Assembly (NCBI GenBank): GCA_963978905.1
Contig: OZ022259.1
Location: forward strand, 49,742,727-49,806,726
Reading direction: 5' to 3'
Length of the DNA: 64,000 bases
DNA from: Trichostrongylus colubriformis
Lineage: Eukaryota; Nematoda; Chromadorea; Rhabditida; Trichostrongylidae
Shown here in pieces: positions 54,491 through 64,000 of the stretch (position 1 is its first letter; every line of letters begins with the position of its first letter). The position numbers and the translations under genes were made by a program. The notes below the pieces were generated by a model, which worked only from the letters and a program-made list of their open reading frames with translations, ran no database searches and had not been told where the DNA came from.

Positions 54491-55648
54491 ATGAATTCAC
54501 TTTCACCGTCTTGGCATGGTGTCGAGTGTGCATTGTGGCAATTGCGAGACACTGTAATCCCATATCGTAAGCCAATACCTCTGTATCTTCAATTTTTCTC
54601 CCATGGACAATTTGAAATTTATCCTAGCCTGAACCACCCATGTTTTCTATGGCTTTATTTTCAGCGATGGTTCGAAGAAGCTCGATCTGTTCTGATTCTC
54701 GGTGACGGTAATCTGAGCTTTTCTCGAGCTGTAGCTGAGTCTGAGCCGAACCTCTCCATCACCGCAACCGTGCTCGACACTGAAGCCGAATTTCTGACTC
54801 GTTATAGAGTTGATATGAATATACAACGGCTCAGGGAGTGCGACAATCTTCAGCTGTTGTTTGGTGTCGATGCGACCGCTTTACCGTTAGATTGGACCGG
54901 AAAGTTTCACTACATTTTCATGAATTTCCCACATCCAGGAGGGAAAACGAATTTGAGAAAGAGTCGACAGCTTGCCAGTGGGATTTTTCAAAGTGTCAGC
55001 AGTATTATGGCTGATGATAGCGAGTTTCATCTGATATTGGCACAAGGCCAAGCAGGCGTTCAGTACAATGGCGGATGTCCGTGGAGCACATCTGCTCCGC
55101 GGCATGAGAAGGACAGTTGGCAAGCGCTGTACCTTGCAGCTGATGCGGGGCTTCTACTCCACGATATATCAACGTTCCTTCCAGAAGCTTTTGATGGCTA
55201 CACTTCTTCTGGATATCGATCATCAGCGAAGGGATTCAATAACAGTAAAGGAGCTCAGCGATTGATTTTCAGAAAATCTGCCCTGGTGGGAACGTTGAAA
55301 GAAGTCTCCACCCTAAATCGGCGATCAGGCGAATTCCACGTTCTTAGGCCATACTTCAACCACGACATCTCGTTTCTGTTCACTGACGGGAACGTGAGTG
55401 TAGGAGAACCAATAGCCCTCAAACTCCTACGCGAACTCACAGGTTCTGCCGTAGTCCAGGTGACAGAAGTGGAAGAGTTACGATCAATGTGCCCCAATCC
55501 CTACCTCCCAAACAGAATTTATCGCCTAACCTGGCAAATAGTCGAAATTGCTGTGGGAAAACGGGCATGTAACGAGCTCCAGGAAGAGTTGCGGCGGAAA
55601 ATTCAGACGACTATACTTGACAGGAACTTGCCGCTTATACTCACATAA
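54491..55648 (+). CDS. FDXACB1: FDXACB1-like protein: BMT5-type methyltransferase-like domain plus FDX-ACB domain
   Basis: An open frame of 385 codons ends at 55648. The conserved part starts at about 54664 with SVLILGDGNLSFSRA, the glycine-rich SAM-site motif of the BMT5-like (25S rRNA uridine N3-methyltransferase) family, followed by FMNFPHPGG, LAQGQAG, and the GYRSS..F end block. From about 55340 a ferredoxin-fold anticodon-binding domain like the C-terminus of mitochondrial Phe-tRNA synthetase follows (HDISFLFTDGN through YRLTWQI). This combination is the FDXACB1 architecture, whose function is poorly defined; an RNA-modifying role is inference. The first 57 codons are doubtful: a strong acceptor TTATTTTCAG ends at 54663, and an intron 54554-54663 would keep the frame, or the true first exon may lie elsewhere. 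Confidence 0.85.
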   Translation: MNSLSPSWHGVECALWQLRDTVIPYRKPIPLYLQFFSHGQFEIYPSLNHPCFLWLYFQRWFEEARSVLILGDGNLSFSRAVAESEPNLSITATVLDTEAEFLTRYRVDMNIQRLRECDNLQLLFGVDATALPLDWTGKFHYIFMNFPHPGGKTNLRKSRQLASGIFQSVSSIMADDSEFHLILAQGQAGVQYNGGCPWSTSAPRHEKDSWQALYLAADAGLLLHDISTFLPEAFDGYTSSGYRSSAKGFNNSKGAQRLIFRKSALVGTLKEVSTLNRRSGEFHVLRPYFNHDISFLFTDGNVSVGEPIALKLLRELTGSAVVQVTEVEELRSMCPNPYLPNRIYRLTWQIVEIAVGKRACNELQEELRRKIQTTILDRNLPLILT

Positions 55649-57749
55649 ATATTGCTCAATTTTTTCGGCGACTATTGAAATATTGATGAAGTTTCTTCTT
55701 ATAAAGATGAATACCATCTGTCCAAAAAGGAGTTGAAGCTGTGCTGTTTTCCTTTCTTTTAAAATGACATCCTGGTGCAATGCAAAGAGGCATCACTATC
55801 ACCCATGTATCTCCTACATTGAATTTGATATAGGTAGTTAGTGTTCCTCAACTTCTGGTTAGTGAGAATTATGAAGAATCATTCTTATTCAAGAGGATAA
55901 AATAGTTTATAACTTCTTTGGATACTTTTGATTTTCGATAGCTGCTGATATTCGCCGCAGCCCGCGATGCGAAAGTTGTTAACAATTGATAACATACTTA
56001 AACACTGACTCAATCAAGTCCAAAAGTTGGAATGGTAATCGTGTACATGGCGCATCTCAAATGATTGCCGTGCATTTTACATTCGCTTTGCGAACTTCTG
56101 CACTACTATAAGGAGCTTACTAAGGAGTGGGATTCATTTTTTACTTTGTGCTACCCTGTGAGCATCGGTTGGGGTGCAAGAGGAACTGAAGCAAGGTGGT
56201 GCTGTGCGATTCTTGGCTTTGATTTCCAGGGCAGTCCCAGGTGTCGAGGAAAATAGCAGCGCCAGTACGACCCCCTCCCTCTACAGGGACCGAATACGAC
56301 CCCCAATTTTTTGACCTAAATATCTCGGTAACAATTGCCAAATTGAACAGTTGCACTATGCTTAATTGTTATGGATTTTTGTAGTGATTCCCATCTGCAA
56401 ATAAATATTCAAACACTATTGTTTTTCTAAAAGAGATTAAAATGAGGTCGTCACAAGATCGTGAAGGTCGCATAATCAAACTGAATCATTAGGTATCACG
56501 AATGTCACCGGTGTGTAGAAGCCTTAATTTTTGACGGACTTTGATACAGGAATGACTTGGATTTGAAGCAGTAGGGTCACTGATCTGCCCAAAAATAAAA
56601 AAAAATTAATTAGGCATACCTACCCGGATCCCCTCTCCCAACTGTCGGCTAGCGCCTTGATACGACCCTCCGGTCGAGAAATCCTCGACTGCCTAAGTAC
56701 CCTGTCGATTCCTCATGCTGCATTGGTTGAGGGAGATACGTAAGGCTTTAGTTCTCTTTTCGAACGGTTCGGTAGGATTGAAGGCACCGCGTCAGGGGTA
56801 AGGGGAAAATAAGAACTGGAAATATATATTTTCTGTAACGACCATTTCAGTCCAGAAGAGATGATCTGATCTCCCATGCGCACCTTGAGGTCTTTAGCGC
56901 GTTTTCCCGCGCATCATTTCGAACTACAACATATCAATACGGGGTACCCTTCTTTATGGGCAGGTTTAGTTCCGTTACACTTGCTAGTTTCCTCTCTATT
57001 GATCTGGCACCTCTTGTTTTGCAAACCCCGCCCTTATATGCTCATTCACCCGATTAACTGTTTCGCTGTTATCGAAATCTCGTTCCTGTGTCATATGGCC
57101 CCAATTTAAGCAGTCTGAAAATACAGCATTGTTACATACATAGACGGGAGTGAATTTAGAATTTTAACTTACTCTTTATTTCACCTCAATAAACTTGGTA
57201 GTGCGGCGCATGTGTGGCATTGCTCAGAGTTGGCGATTCAGGAAATCGCGCGACTTTCGCCATTCACGCGTTTATGCGTATCATTCACATAATCGATACG
57301 TGTCTTATCCTTTCTGCTAGAATCGCGCAATAGCCTGATTGGCTGGATTGACAAGTAGAGGACTTTCTCCAACGGCCTGAGTCGCATGTGTCGCGCGAAT
57401 CGCGAACTCTGAACAATACCTAAGCGCGATAGCTTGATTCGCTGGATTGACACATATAGGACTTTCTCTAACAGTCGCGCGTGTCGCCGAATCGCGAACT
57501 CTGAACAGTACCTAAGAGTAATGTTTTTAGTATATTTCCCTCACGAAGATGTGTTCAGAAAAGCAAAAACGGACGCGTTGCGTTGAAGTGGTGCGTATGC
57601 TTTGTGATTAAAGCTTTTCTTGAGAACTGCGGCTTTTAAAAGGATGCTAAGGTAATATTGAGTATTTGTTGAAGTTATCAGCTTTATTGAATTAAGTCCT
57701 AATGAATAATTATGAAAGACGAGGAGTTAGTCGTAGAAAGACGAGGGAA
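55649..57749. other. Convergent intergenic region
   Basis: It holds repeat pieces at 55925-55990 (inverse of 27.0 kb) and 56240-56310 (as at 45.7 kb), a tandem repeat at 57325, and TTTATT at 57683 (minus-strand AATAAA) for the next gene. No gene was seen. Confidence 0.5.
57325..57515. repeat. Two-copy tandem repeat, units about 99 and 92 bp
   Basis: Each unit runs from GCGC.ATAGC.TGATT.GCTGGATTGACA to AATCGCGAACTCTGAACA.TACCTAA (57325-57423, 57424-57515). The CGCGAACT.TGAACA phrase is also in the arms of the 17.8 kb palindrome. Confidence 0.85.
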
Positions 57750-60700
57750 CTAGTCGTAATCATCAGGGATGTTAGCGAATGTTCCGATTGTCGGGAAGTG
57801 AATGGTACTGAAACCGTCGGTTCCTCCAACAGCTGCCGCAGGAACGGCCCAATGGGCACCCCATGCAATCTGTAAAAATTTCATATGAAATCAGTTAATA
57901 TACTAAATACATGAATGGAGAGCGTTAGCTAACCTGTCCACTCAGCCAGTCAACATTCACAGATCTCGGATGGTAATACCATTTATTAGCGTGGTCTCTG
58001 TTGTGAGGATTGTCCGGATTCGGCTCCCACAAACCTTAAACGGCCATAAAATATGGAAGTTCAAGGAATATCAAAAAAGGGGAGGCGCAATTGGTGGTGA
58101 GAAGTTCCACAACTCCTTGAGCTACTTCTACACTAGTACATTATGGACTAAACATCGTGATATGGGACTGTGGTGATGCAAAGTTGGGACCATGACCTGT
58201 TTGACCTACTACTAAAAGTAGAATTCAATTCTGACAATGAGTATGATTGCCCGCAAGTCAAGAGATCAGAATCATAGAAATCAGTTTTCTTTGTTGAAAG
58301 TGCGATACCTGGTTTGGTGAAAGGCGATCTGCTCCTGGGTCTATGCAACACACCACCACTGTCTGTGAATGATCCGTATTGTTGAAGGGCGTTTGAGAAG
58401 ACACTATCACTTGGCACTATAGGTGTATCTCTGCAATACTTTTTTTTGAGGAAATTTGATGAAAAAACAACAAAGGGGCATCGTTCATCTGAAGCTACCT
58501 CACCAGTTCGCCTTTAAAGAAACATTCCACGATTATTGGGGTATTGATATGATAGAAAACACAATGGTTTGTATGAGAATAGAGGCGAAACGAACCACAT
58601 CTAATTTACAACATTTACATTCCTATCACTTTTCTTTTTTTTTCTTTGTATTGCCGCTCCCTTTTCCTTCCTCCCCTCTCCCCCCCCCCCCCCTCTTCCC
58701 ACTAGTTCCTCATGGTGCTATCCAGGGGAACGGAGAGAAGGGCTCACTGTCACGCGGTGATCCCGTACATGGCCAGATGCCACGAGACTTTAATTTTACA
58801 ATTATCAGGAGATTCTTCCGGATTTTTCCTTCTTACCGTATTCCTCAGCACGTTTTATTTCAAAAATAACCATTTTAACCCGTGCCATGTAATACTGAAA
58901 TGTGCCTTTAATGCGATAGAAAAGGTTATTCGAGATGAACATTTCTATTTTACTAGGAACCTGTACCTAGGGAAATAAAACTCATAAAATACTGATATGG
59001 CACTCATTTGGCGCGAAACTGCCTTGCGTTAGCGTCAAGGCGTCACTGGCAAATGCAAGTGTAAATCATCAATATGTACATATCTTGGTGGGGACGCCAG
59101 GCGTTACGATGGTGCCTGTAGTTTCGCGCGCTACAATCATGTTCTACGTCAAGCTACGCTTTTGGACAGGGTTTAACGCAGCTTTGGAAAATGAAGCCAA
59201 AAAAGCATAGAATTCTTTCTCCATCTGTAAGATAAAAAGCGGCTAGAAAACTCCCTTTGGCTGTGTATCAAGAGTATCTTGCAGTTTGTGCTCGGCCATG
59301 ACAACAGCGTAGCACCAAAGGAAAGGTCCTGTACTTGTGATGAAGCACCGAATTATTCATCACAACGACCTTTCCGTTGTTCTTGATGTGCTTGATGAGG
59401 ATGAGTACGGTATAAGTTGATTGCGGATGTGTGGCGACTGGTCAAATTTTCGGGCGGCCGCCCGCAGCGAGCGGCGCGCTGCGTGCGAGTCGTTTGCGGC
59501 TTTATCAGTTGGAACAGTAACAACAACAACATAGGCAAACTTCCGAAGCTTCCACACTGCAATCTTTGAAGATCCTTCACGGTACCAGCCAATTGCGTTT
59601 TGAGCGGAATTCCGAACGACTGCTGCAAGTCGTACTGGCGGCTCCGCAAAGCGAAAATTCGACCGATTGTCACACATCCGTTGACCTTCTAATGGACTAA
59701 GCCATGCTTTCTACATCTGTCAAGGATTGCAGCTGCCGATTTGCATAAAGTAGTCGATGCAAAAGCCAGTGCGTATCCTTCCAGACGAGTCGCTGGTCGA
59801 TTGACGAGAACGGACTTGTTCCATGGACCATACGTGAGATAGCGGCGCCGGCATGCACTGTTCCACTTCACCTATTCATCTCTCTACGAGACCAAACATT
59901 GGCCTATGCAGCTCTTAAGCGGTATGGTTTTTCAATAATGAAAAGACTCGAAGAAACAGAGAAAAAGATCTTGACGGTGTAATGGGTTAGCAGGGTGCCC
60001 AACGAGGTGGGTGAAGATTTTAGTCGGGAGGCGAAAAGTTTGATCTACTCAGCATCCTAATAAGGTCAAGAGTAGTAGCTTTTGATCTAATTCTAAGACT
60101 CCCAAATCTGTTTAATTGCTCATCACGACAACATTTGTCCTATTGTAAAGCCCTCTTATTGCTTCTGTGCGTGTGGAGATGTGTAGCCACCGTCAGACTT
60201 CTCGATTTCGCTTTCTGCTGCTCACACTGGGTAACAGTGACTGTTGATCTTCGCAAATTTTGCTGGTCCATTTTGTTCGATATTCAATAACATGCCATTT
60301 GCCGTCACGAGTCGTCGGAGAATCAAGACACATCGTTTTTGCACCCCTGACAGTTTTTATATTGTGCTGTTAAAGAATCAACCAGGCTCCCAGTTCACGT
60401 ACAAGAGCAGTTTTGGAAATTGGGTAAAGCGATCAATTTTCCTGTGGACAGACGGGATAGTGATGGCGCTTTATATGTACGGGGACTAAGTAACTGCTAT
60501 ACACTACCACGTGAAATTTCCTTCCTATTCCTAATTTCCTTAAGAATATAAATATCCAAAAAGCGTACTTGGAGCGTTCATCGGGGGCGAGCTTGTCCTC
60601 ACCAGGATCATCTCTGAAATATTATAATTCATGTTAAGTAGTCCTCAAAGAAGTAGTTGATAATAATTTCAAAGCTAATTTGCTCATCAAGTTGATTCAG

Positions 60701-60915
60701 AATGAATTCGTATTGTTTTGTTCATTTGTTAATTTGATGTGACCTTATTTACTGAAGTAAGTGTTTTGTTTACTAAATACGAAGTGGGTGGAACCTGACT
60801 TTTGATTGAGTGGTTTATCTTGGGTTCCCTTGCCCTTGTCTTTCTTCCCCTTCACCTTCGACAAAACGAATTTTTCGTGGTGCTTGCCAGAGTCAGCGGT
60901 TGCCCTCGAGTCTTC
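57750..60915 (-). CDS. Unrecognised protein, 3' part (five exons)
   Basis: Five minus-strand exons (60800-60915, 60569-60613, 58309-58430, 57934-58034, 57750-57869) join in one frame to give 167 codons and a stop; the 5' end is missing. The first part is Lys-rich and hydrophilic (KVKGKKDKGKGTQDKP), then Asp/Pro-rich, then a basic RPRSRSPFTKP patch. The last 75 residues are rich in Trp, His, Pro and Gly with no cysteine: GLWEPNPDNPHNRDHANKWY, VNVDWLSGQIAWGAHW, AVPAAAVGGTDGF, ending FANIPDDYD. I do not recognise the family. All junctions have clear GT and AG and the phases agree at every join, and AATAAA follows on the minus strand at about 57688, so it is very probably a real gene. No membrane segment or signal peptide is visible in this part. 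Confidence 0.7.
58431..60568 (-). other. Large intron of the unrecognised gene
   Basis: It contains a 14-C run at 58680-58693, a right-end-like piece of the GGCACA MITE family near 58890-58925, GC-rich DNA at 59450-59500 resembling 20775-20815, and a half copy of the CGTCAGACT fold-back at 60185-60290. No exon was recognised. Confidence 0.45.
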
Positions 60916-61006
60916 CTGAAATAGCTGAGATATTGCGGTGAAAGTAGAGCCGCCTCGTCGACATGCAGAAGTGTTGCTCTTTGTCCTGAGCCATGCACTC
61001 AGCTTT

Positions 61007-61472
61007 TTTAAAGGCACACTCCAGGATTATCAGGATATCACATCTCCTGCCGTGGATGGATAGTTTGACGCAAGCCACGTAGGCTTACCTTTACCAAGGC
61101 GTGAATGTCGGTTCCTGGAGCGTGCTCGGCCCCGCCCACCTAGCCGGGGGTGTGCTGCAAGTGTTCCGGTGCCTAGTGTGGGGTGAGGTCACTCAGTAGT
61201 GGATTTACTTCACGAGGCGATTGGTTTACTGCCAATTTCAAGATCTTGGCTAGTAGCTGGTCTACCTATGTCAAAGATAAGAGTCGGAGAGTAAAGGCAG
61301 ACCCCCGGTTGGGGTGGGCGGGGCCGAGCTGTTGCGCTAGATTCTTTGGCTCTGCACGCTCCAGGAACTGACACCCACGCCTCAGTGAAGGTACAGCCTG
61401 CGTGGCTTGAGTCGAACTATCCATCCACGGCAGTAGATGTGATATCTTGATAATCCTGGAATGTGCCCTTAA
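61007..61472. mobile_element. MITE with AAGGCACAxTCCAGGA ends, copy 2
   Basis: Arms of about 150 bp (61007-61160, 61310-61472) are inverted copies, with ends TTTAAAGGCACACTCCAGGA and TCCTGGAATGTGCCCTTAA. The central 150 bp (GTGTTCCGGTGCCTAGTGTG, CAAGATCTTGGCTA.GTAGCTGG) matches 41425-41580, so the centre exists elsewhere without these arms. Confidence 0.82.
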
Positions 61473-61613
61473 TTTTGCATGACATTTAACGACATTTAAC
61501 TGTGCACCTGGTTTATATCATACAATGAGTTACGCGGCGTGGCTGCTGTGCATGTAACGGTAGCGTTGGTTATGCGAATGGAATCGATCCACGGGCGATG
61601 AGTGTAGTACAAG

Positions 61614-61788
61614 GCCGACGTCAGGCTTTGCGATTCTGCGGTTTTGCGATTATGCGGATATGCGATTTTGCGACGTCGCACTTTCGCACTCGATAGTAAG
61701 ACCTTGAGAATGTGCAGTAACGCAATTTCGCGTGCGGAGCCGCGACACCGCAAAATCGCAACATCGCAGTCTGACGGCTGCTTGATAT
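61614..61788. repeat. Fold-back repeat CGTCAGACTxCGCGATTTTG, copy 3
   Basis: GGCCGACGTCAGGCTTTGCG at the left and CATCGCAGTCTGACGGCTG at the right are inverted, with repeated GCGATTTTGCG phrases inside. Confidence 0.75.
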
Positions 61789-61954
61789 AGCTTCGACAAC
61801 TTGTCCAACAGGTCGCCATCGAGTTTCGTGGTCGGTATTGGAGGAGTTTTCGTGTTCCTAACAAAAGCTTATTTTCTAGTGCTGCCGTATTTCAACAGCT
61901 GCTGTTGAGTAGCTATGGAAGAAAGATTCTGGTCACAATATTGGTGTTCGGTGG

Positions 61955-62200
61955 GCGGTAGGGTGTAGCGACTTATGGAGCGCTTCTCAGCTCATGGTGC
62001 GGTGATCAAGTCCCTATCAGTGCACGCCCATGTTGAACAAGTCGCGGGTAGCAGACCCCTCGAGAAAAAACAGTGATTTGTACCTGGTTCACCCCACAAT
62101 GTGTGGACTAATCACATTAACTTGCCAGCTCTTTTCTGAATGGAACTAGAATGCGTGGCACATCCCAATGTATTGAATGATCCCGAGAACTTTATCCTTT
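61955..62200 (+). repeat. tRNA-derived SINE-like repeat, copy 3
   Basis: Box A-like TAGGGTGTAGCGA and box B-like GGTGATCAAGTCCCTA precede a body sharing AACAGTGATTTGTAC, TGAATGGAACTAGAATG, GGCACATCCCA and ACTTTATCCTT with 25500-25660. This copy shows head and body together, which supports the SINE reading. Confidence 0.6.
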
Positions 62201-62672
62201 TCTCTTTATATTCATGTTTGTCAAACTCCGATAGAAACTGTGCAGTGGCAATCGCCTGGAGGCCACGGGTGAGCCACATATACACTCAGCTAATCCGGTT
62301 ATTTTAAGCGGAAATGAAATACGTGGCGCATCATCAAATGACTAGTTCACGTGGAATACTATGTTCTTCTCATTTTCATATTTCCAATGCTTCTGAAATT
62401 TGACCGAGGTTTTGTGAATTTTTATGGGGTGTGACAATCCCAACGGGAAGGCATTAGCACTTCTTTCTGAGCGCCATATGATTTCCCTTCTACATTCGTT
62501 GTAACATTACTTCCAGGGTTGATTGATTCTCCTGGTCTACGTCAGGCAAACCTCATCACCGTAAATTCCTTGCGCCCAATCCGCAAGTCGCGTCTGAAAT
62601 CGAATGTTTTATGAATGATAGGTCGTATATCATCTCCGTTTGGGAGTATTCTTCTTCTTTTTCCCCTTAGCG

Positions 62673-62814
62673 TTAGTCACGCACCGTCGCAAGGTGCGCT
62701 ATTCTTGTCAGACGTCGCCATTTGTCCCTATCCAAAGCATCTTCTGTCGAGGCTTTCACTTCGGTGAGATCGCTCTTGATGACATCCCTCCACCTCTTTT
62801 TTGAGGTCTCCAGT
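62673..62814 (-). pseudogene. LINE (RTE-type) ORF2 C-terminal remnant
   Basis: On the minus strand a 47-codon segment reads RWRDVIKSDLTEVK, then LDRDKWRRLTRIAHLATVRD and a stop. This pattern (RWRD.. DL, then DRDKWR.L...A) is the usual end of RTE-like endonuclease-reverse transcriptase proteins. The upstream catalytic domains are absent, as expected for a decayed copy. Confidence 0.6.
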
Positions 62815-64000
62815 TGAGAGTATGTGGAGAAAACAGTTAATAAAATTGATTATGCAACCGTTCTGGCGCCAAATGGCTGGCAAACGACCAAGCGCTATAT
62901 TTATCCCAGAATGTGAGTGCAGTGAATTCGAAATCTGAGCAAAAAAATTTTGAGCTGCGAGGTGCGTCCAGAGTACACCGGAAGTGAGGATTCCTTGACA
63001 AGGGTCGTTTCCGATGGGCTGGATGGGGGAAGGTCGCAATTGCAGAGGTCAGCAGTGGTCCCAGGCAAAATGTGCCGTCAGCGAACCTGGCTCTGTAAGA
63101 AAATATGATTAAATTTTATACTGTGCATTATCATGCAATCGGCAATTGTTATCGAAACTGTAGAGGCTGTGCAGATGTTTAAAGGGGCTGTATTTGGGAC
63201 CTCGTCGAGGAGGGGGGTCATACTGGAGGGCCCAATTTCCTCGACACCTGGGTGTGCCATGGCTGCGTACCCATATGGGAACGTCCTCGTCGTCGTGACA
63301 AGAGAGTGGGTCCAACCGTAGTACACCACGAGCTGTTACTGCATCTGTGACCGTGGAGATGTGAAACCGACGTCGGACTTTGCGATTTTTCTATTCTGCA
63401 GCTCATCCTTCTAGCAATTACTATGGATCTTCGCAAATTTTGCTGGTCCATTTTGTTCAGTAATTCAATACCATTTCAGTTATAGCAATCGGTTAGAGGG
63501 ATCAGTTCCTGAGTACAGAGCCGAGTAAAAAATGGGATTAAAAGCTAAAAGCAACACTACCGAATGAAAATACTAACAGTAGCTGTTAGGAAGTCAAAAG
63601 TTATGGGTTGAAAAATGTTAAGAAGCTTTCATGCTCTTCTGTTAGATAGTTTACCTTGAATGCATGAGAGGTGTGTGCCACTGGACAGAAAATGCGCGTT
63701 GCGTGTCCGACGCGCGTTGCGAAGGGTGCGAGCTAGGAGCAACGTTAATGGGTCCAAAAACGATGACAGTATCCTATTTCCCATTTTGGGCGTAATCGCT
63801 TCTGAACTCAACTGATATGACTTTCCCAGCTCGTGCCTGTCACGCCGCTCGCTACCCCTTGCCATGCTAATTTTCTGTCTAATGGCGTAGCCTGGAGAGA
63901 TGGTGGTCACAGATCACAAATTCTAACTTTTGGACTAATTACGAACATGAACACTTGGTTCAAAGTCTTCTGGATTCAGTCCGACTGGTGAGTCCCACCG
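62815..64000. other. Right flank, no gene seen
   Basis: It holds a repeat piece at 63165-63245 (inverse of the 45.7 kb block) and a half fold-back at 63360-63475 that matches 60185-60290, including CTTCGCAAATTTTGCTGGTC. The start of the minus-strand gene at 57750 may lie here or further right, but I could not identify an exon. Confidence 0.4.

Noticed and set aside
59353..59677. Two overlapping 105-codon minus frames
   Set aside because: They are shifted frames of one another over GC-rich repeat DNA (GGCGGCCGCCCGCAGCGAGC), with no domain.
63629..63910. 93-codon minus frame near the right edge
   Set aside because: Considered as the missing 5' exon of the gene at 57750, but no phase-compatible donor or similarity supports it.

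Overview
The window is nuclear DNA of a nematode, most likely a strongylid (clade V) close to the hookworms. The evidence is many short introns with TTTCAG-type acceptors, splice acceptors a few bases upstream of start codons (candidate spliced-leader sites), tight same-strand gene pairs that look like operons, and a mariner element with D,D34D catalytic spacing like those known from Ancylostoma. The species assignment is inference. I found no bacterial, viral or CRISPR content, and no tRNA or rRNA genes.

Gene models were built by joining exons whose phases fit. Left to right: (1) a 28-exon DEAH-box splicing helicase, PRP16/DHX38/MOG-1 (712-9135, +); (2) an F-box protein with leucine-rich-repeat-like segments (9493-12737, +), about 130 bp past a poly(A) signal and probably in an operon with PRP16; (3) fucose-1-phosphate guanylyltransferase, FPGT (16846-30172, +), ten small exons across 13 kb, its introns packed with transposons and palindromes; (4) a 97-codon minus-strand gene (30138-31464) with one DPRSP..G..RTPI motif as in CDCA3/Tome-1, whose stop lies inside the last FPGT exon; (5) CD2BP2/LIN1, a U5 snRNP GYF-domain protein (32664-37098, +), with an apparent one-base break at a CCG run; (6) RAB-35 (37355-50764, +), 256 bp downstream, probably in the same operon, with a 10.5 kb intron; (7) an FDXACB1-like protein, a Rossmann methyltransferase-like domain joined to an anticodon-binding fold (54491-55648, +); (8) the 3' part of an unrecognised minus-strand gene (57750-60915). 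Two of the genes (PRP16, CD2BP2) are core spliceosome factors.

The rest is dominated by fold-back DNA. There is one nearly intact mariner (15142-16428) with a single internal stop, a deletion derivative (24316-25214), and three TA-flanked 0.68-0.79 kb palindromic elements with mariner-like ends, two of which carry the 3' end of a mariner transposase in one or both arms. Several unrelated small palindrome families recur, and there are two perfect spacer-free palindromes (88 and 94 bp), tRNA-derived SINE-like sequences, one LINE/RTE tail, and five C or G runs of 11-14 bases. The most interesting leads are the small CDCA3-like gene overlapping FPGT, the altered guanine-binding motif in RAB-35, the palindromic mariner derivatives and the unrecognised gene at 57.7-60.9 kb.
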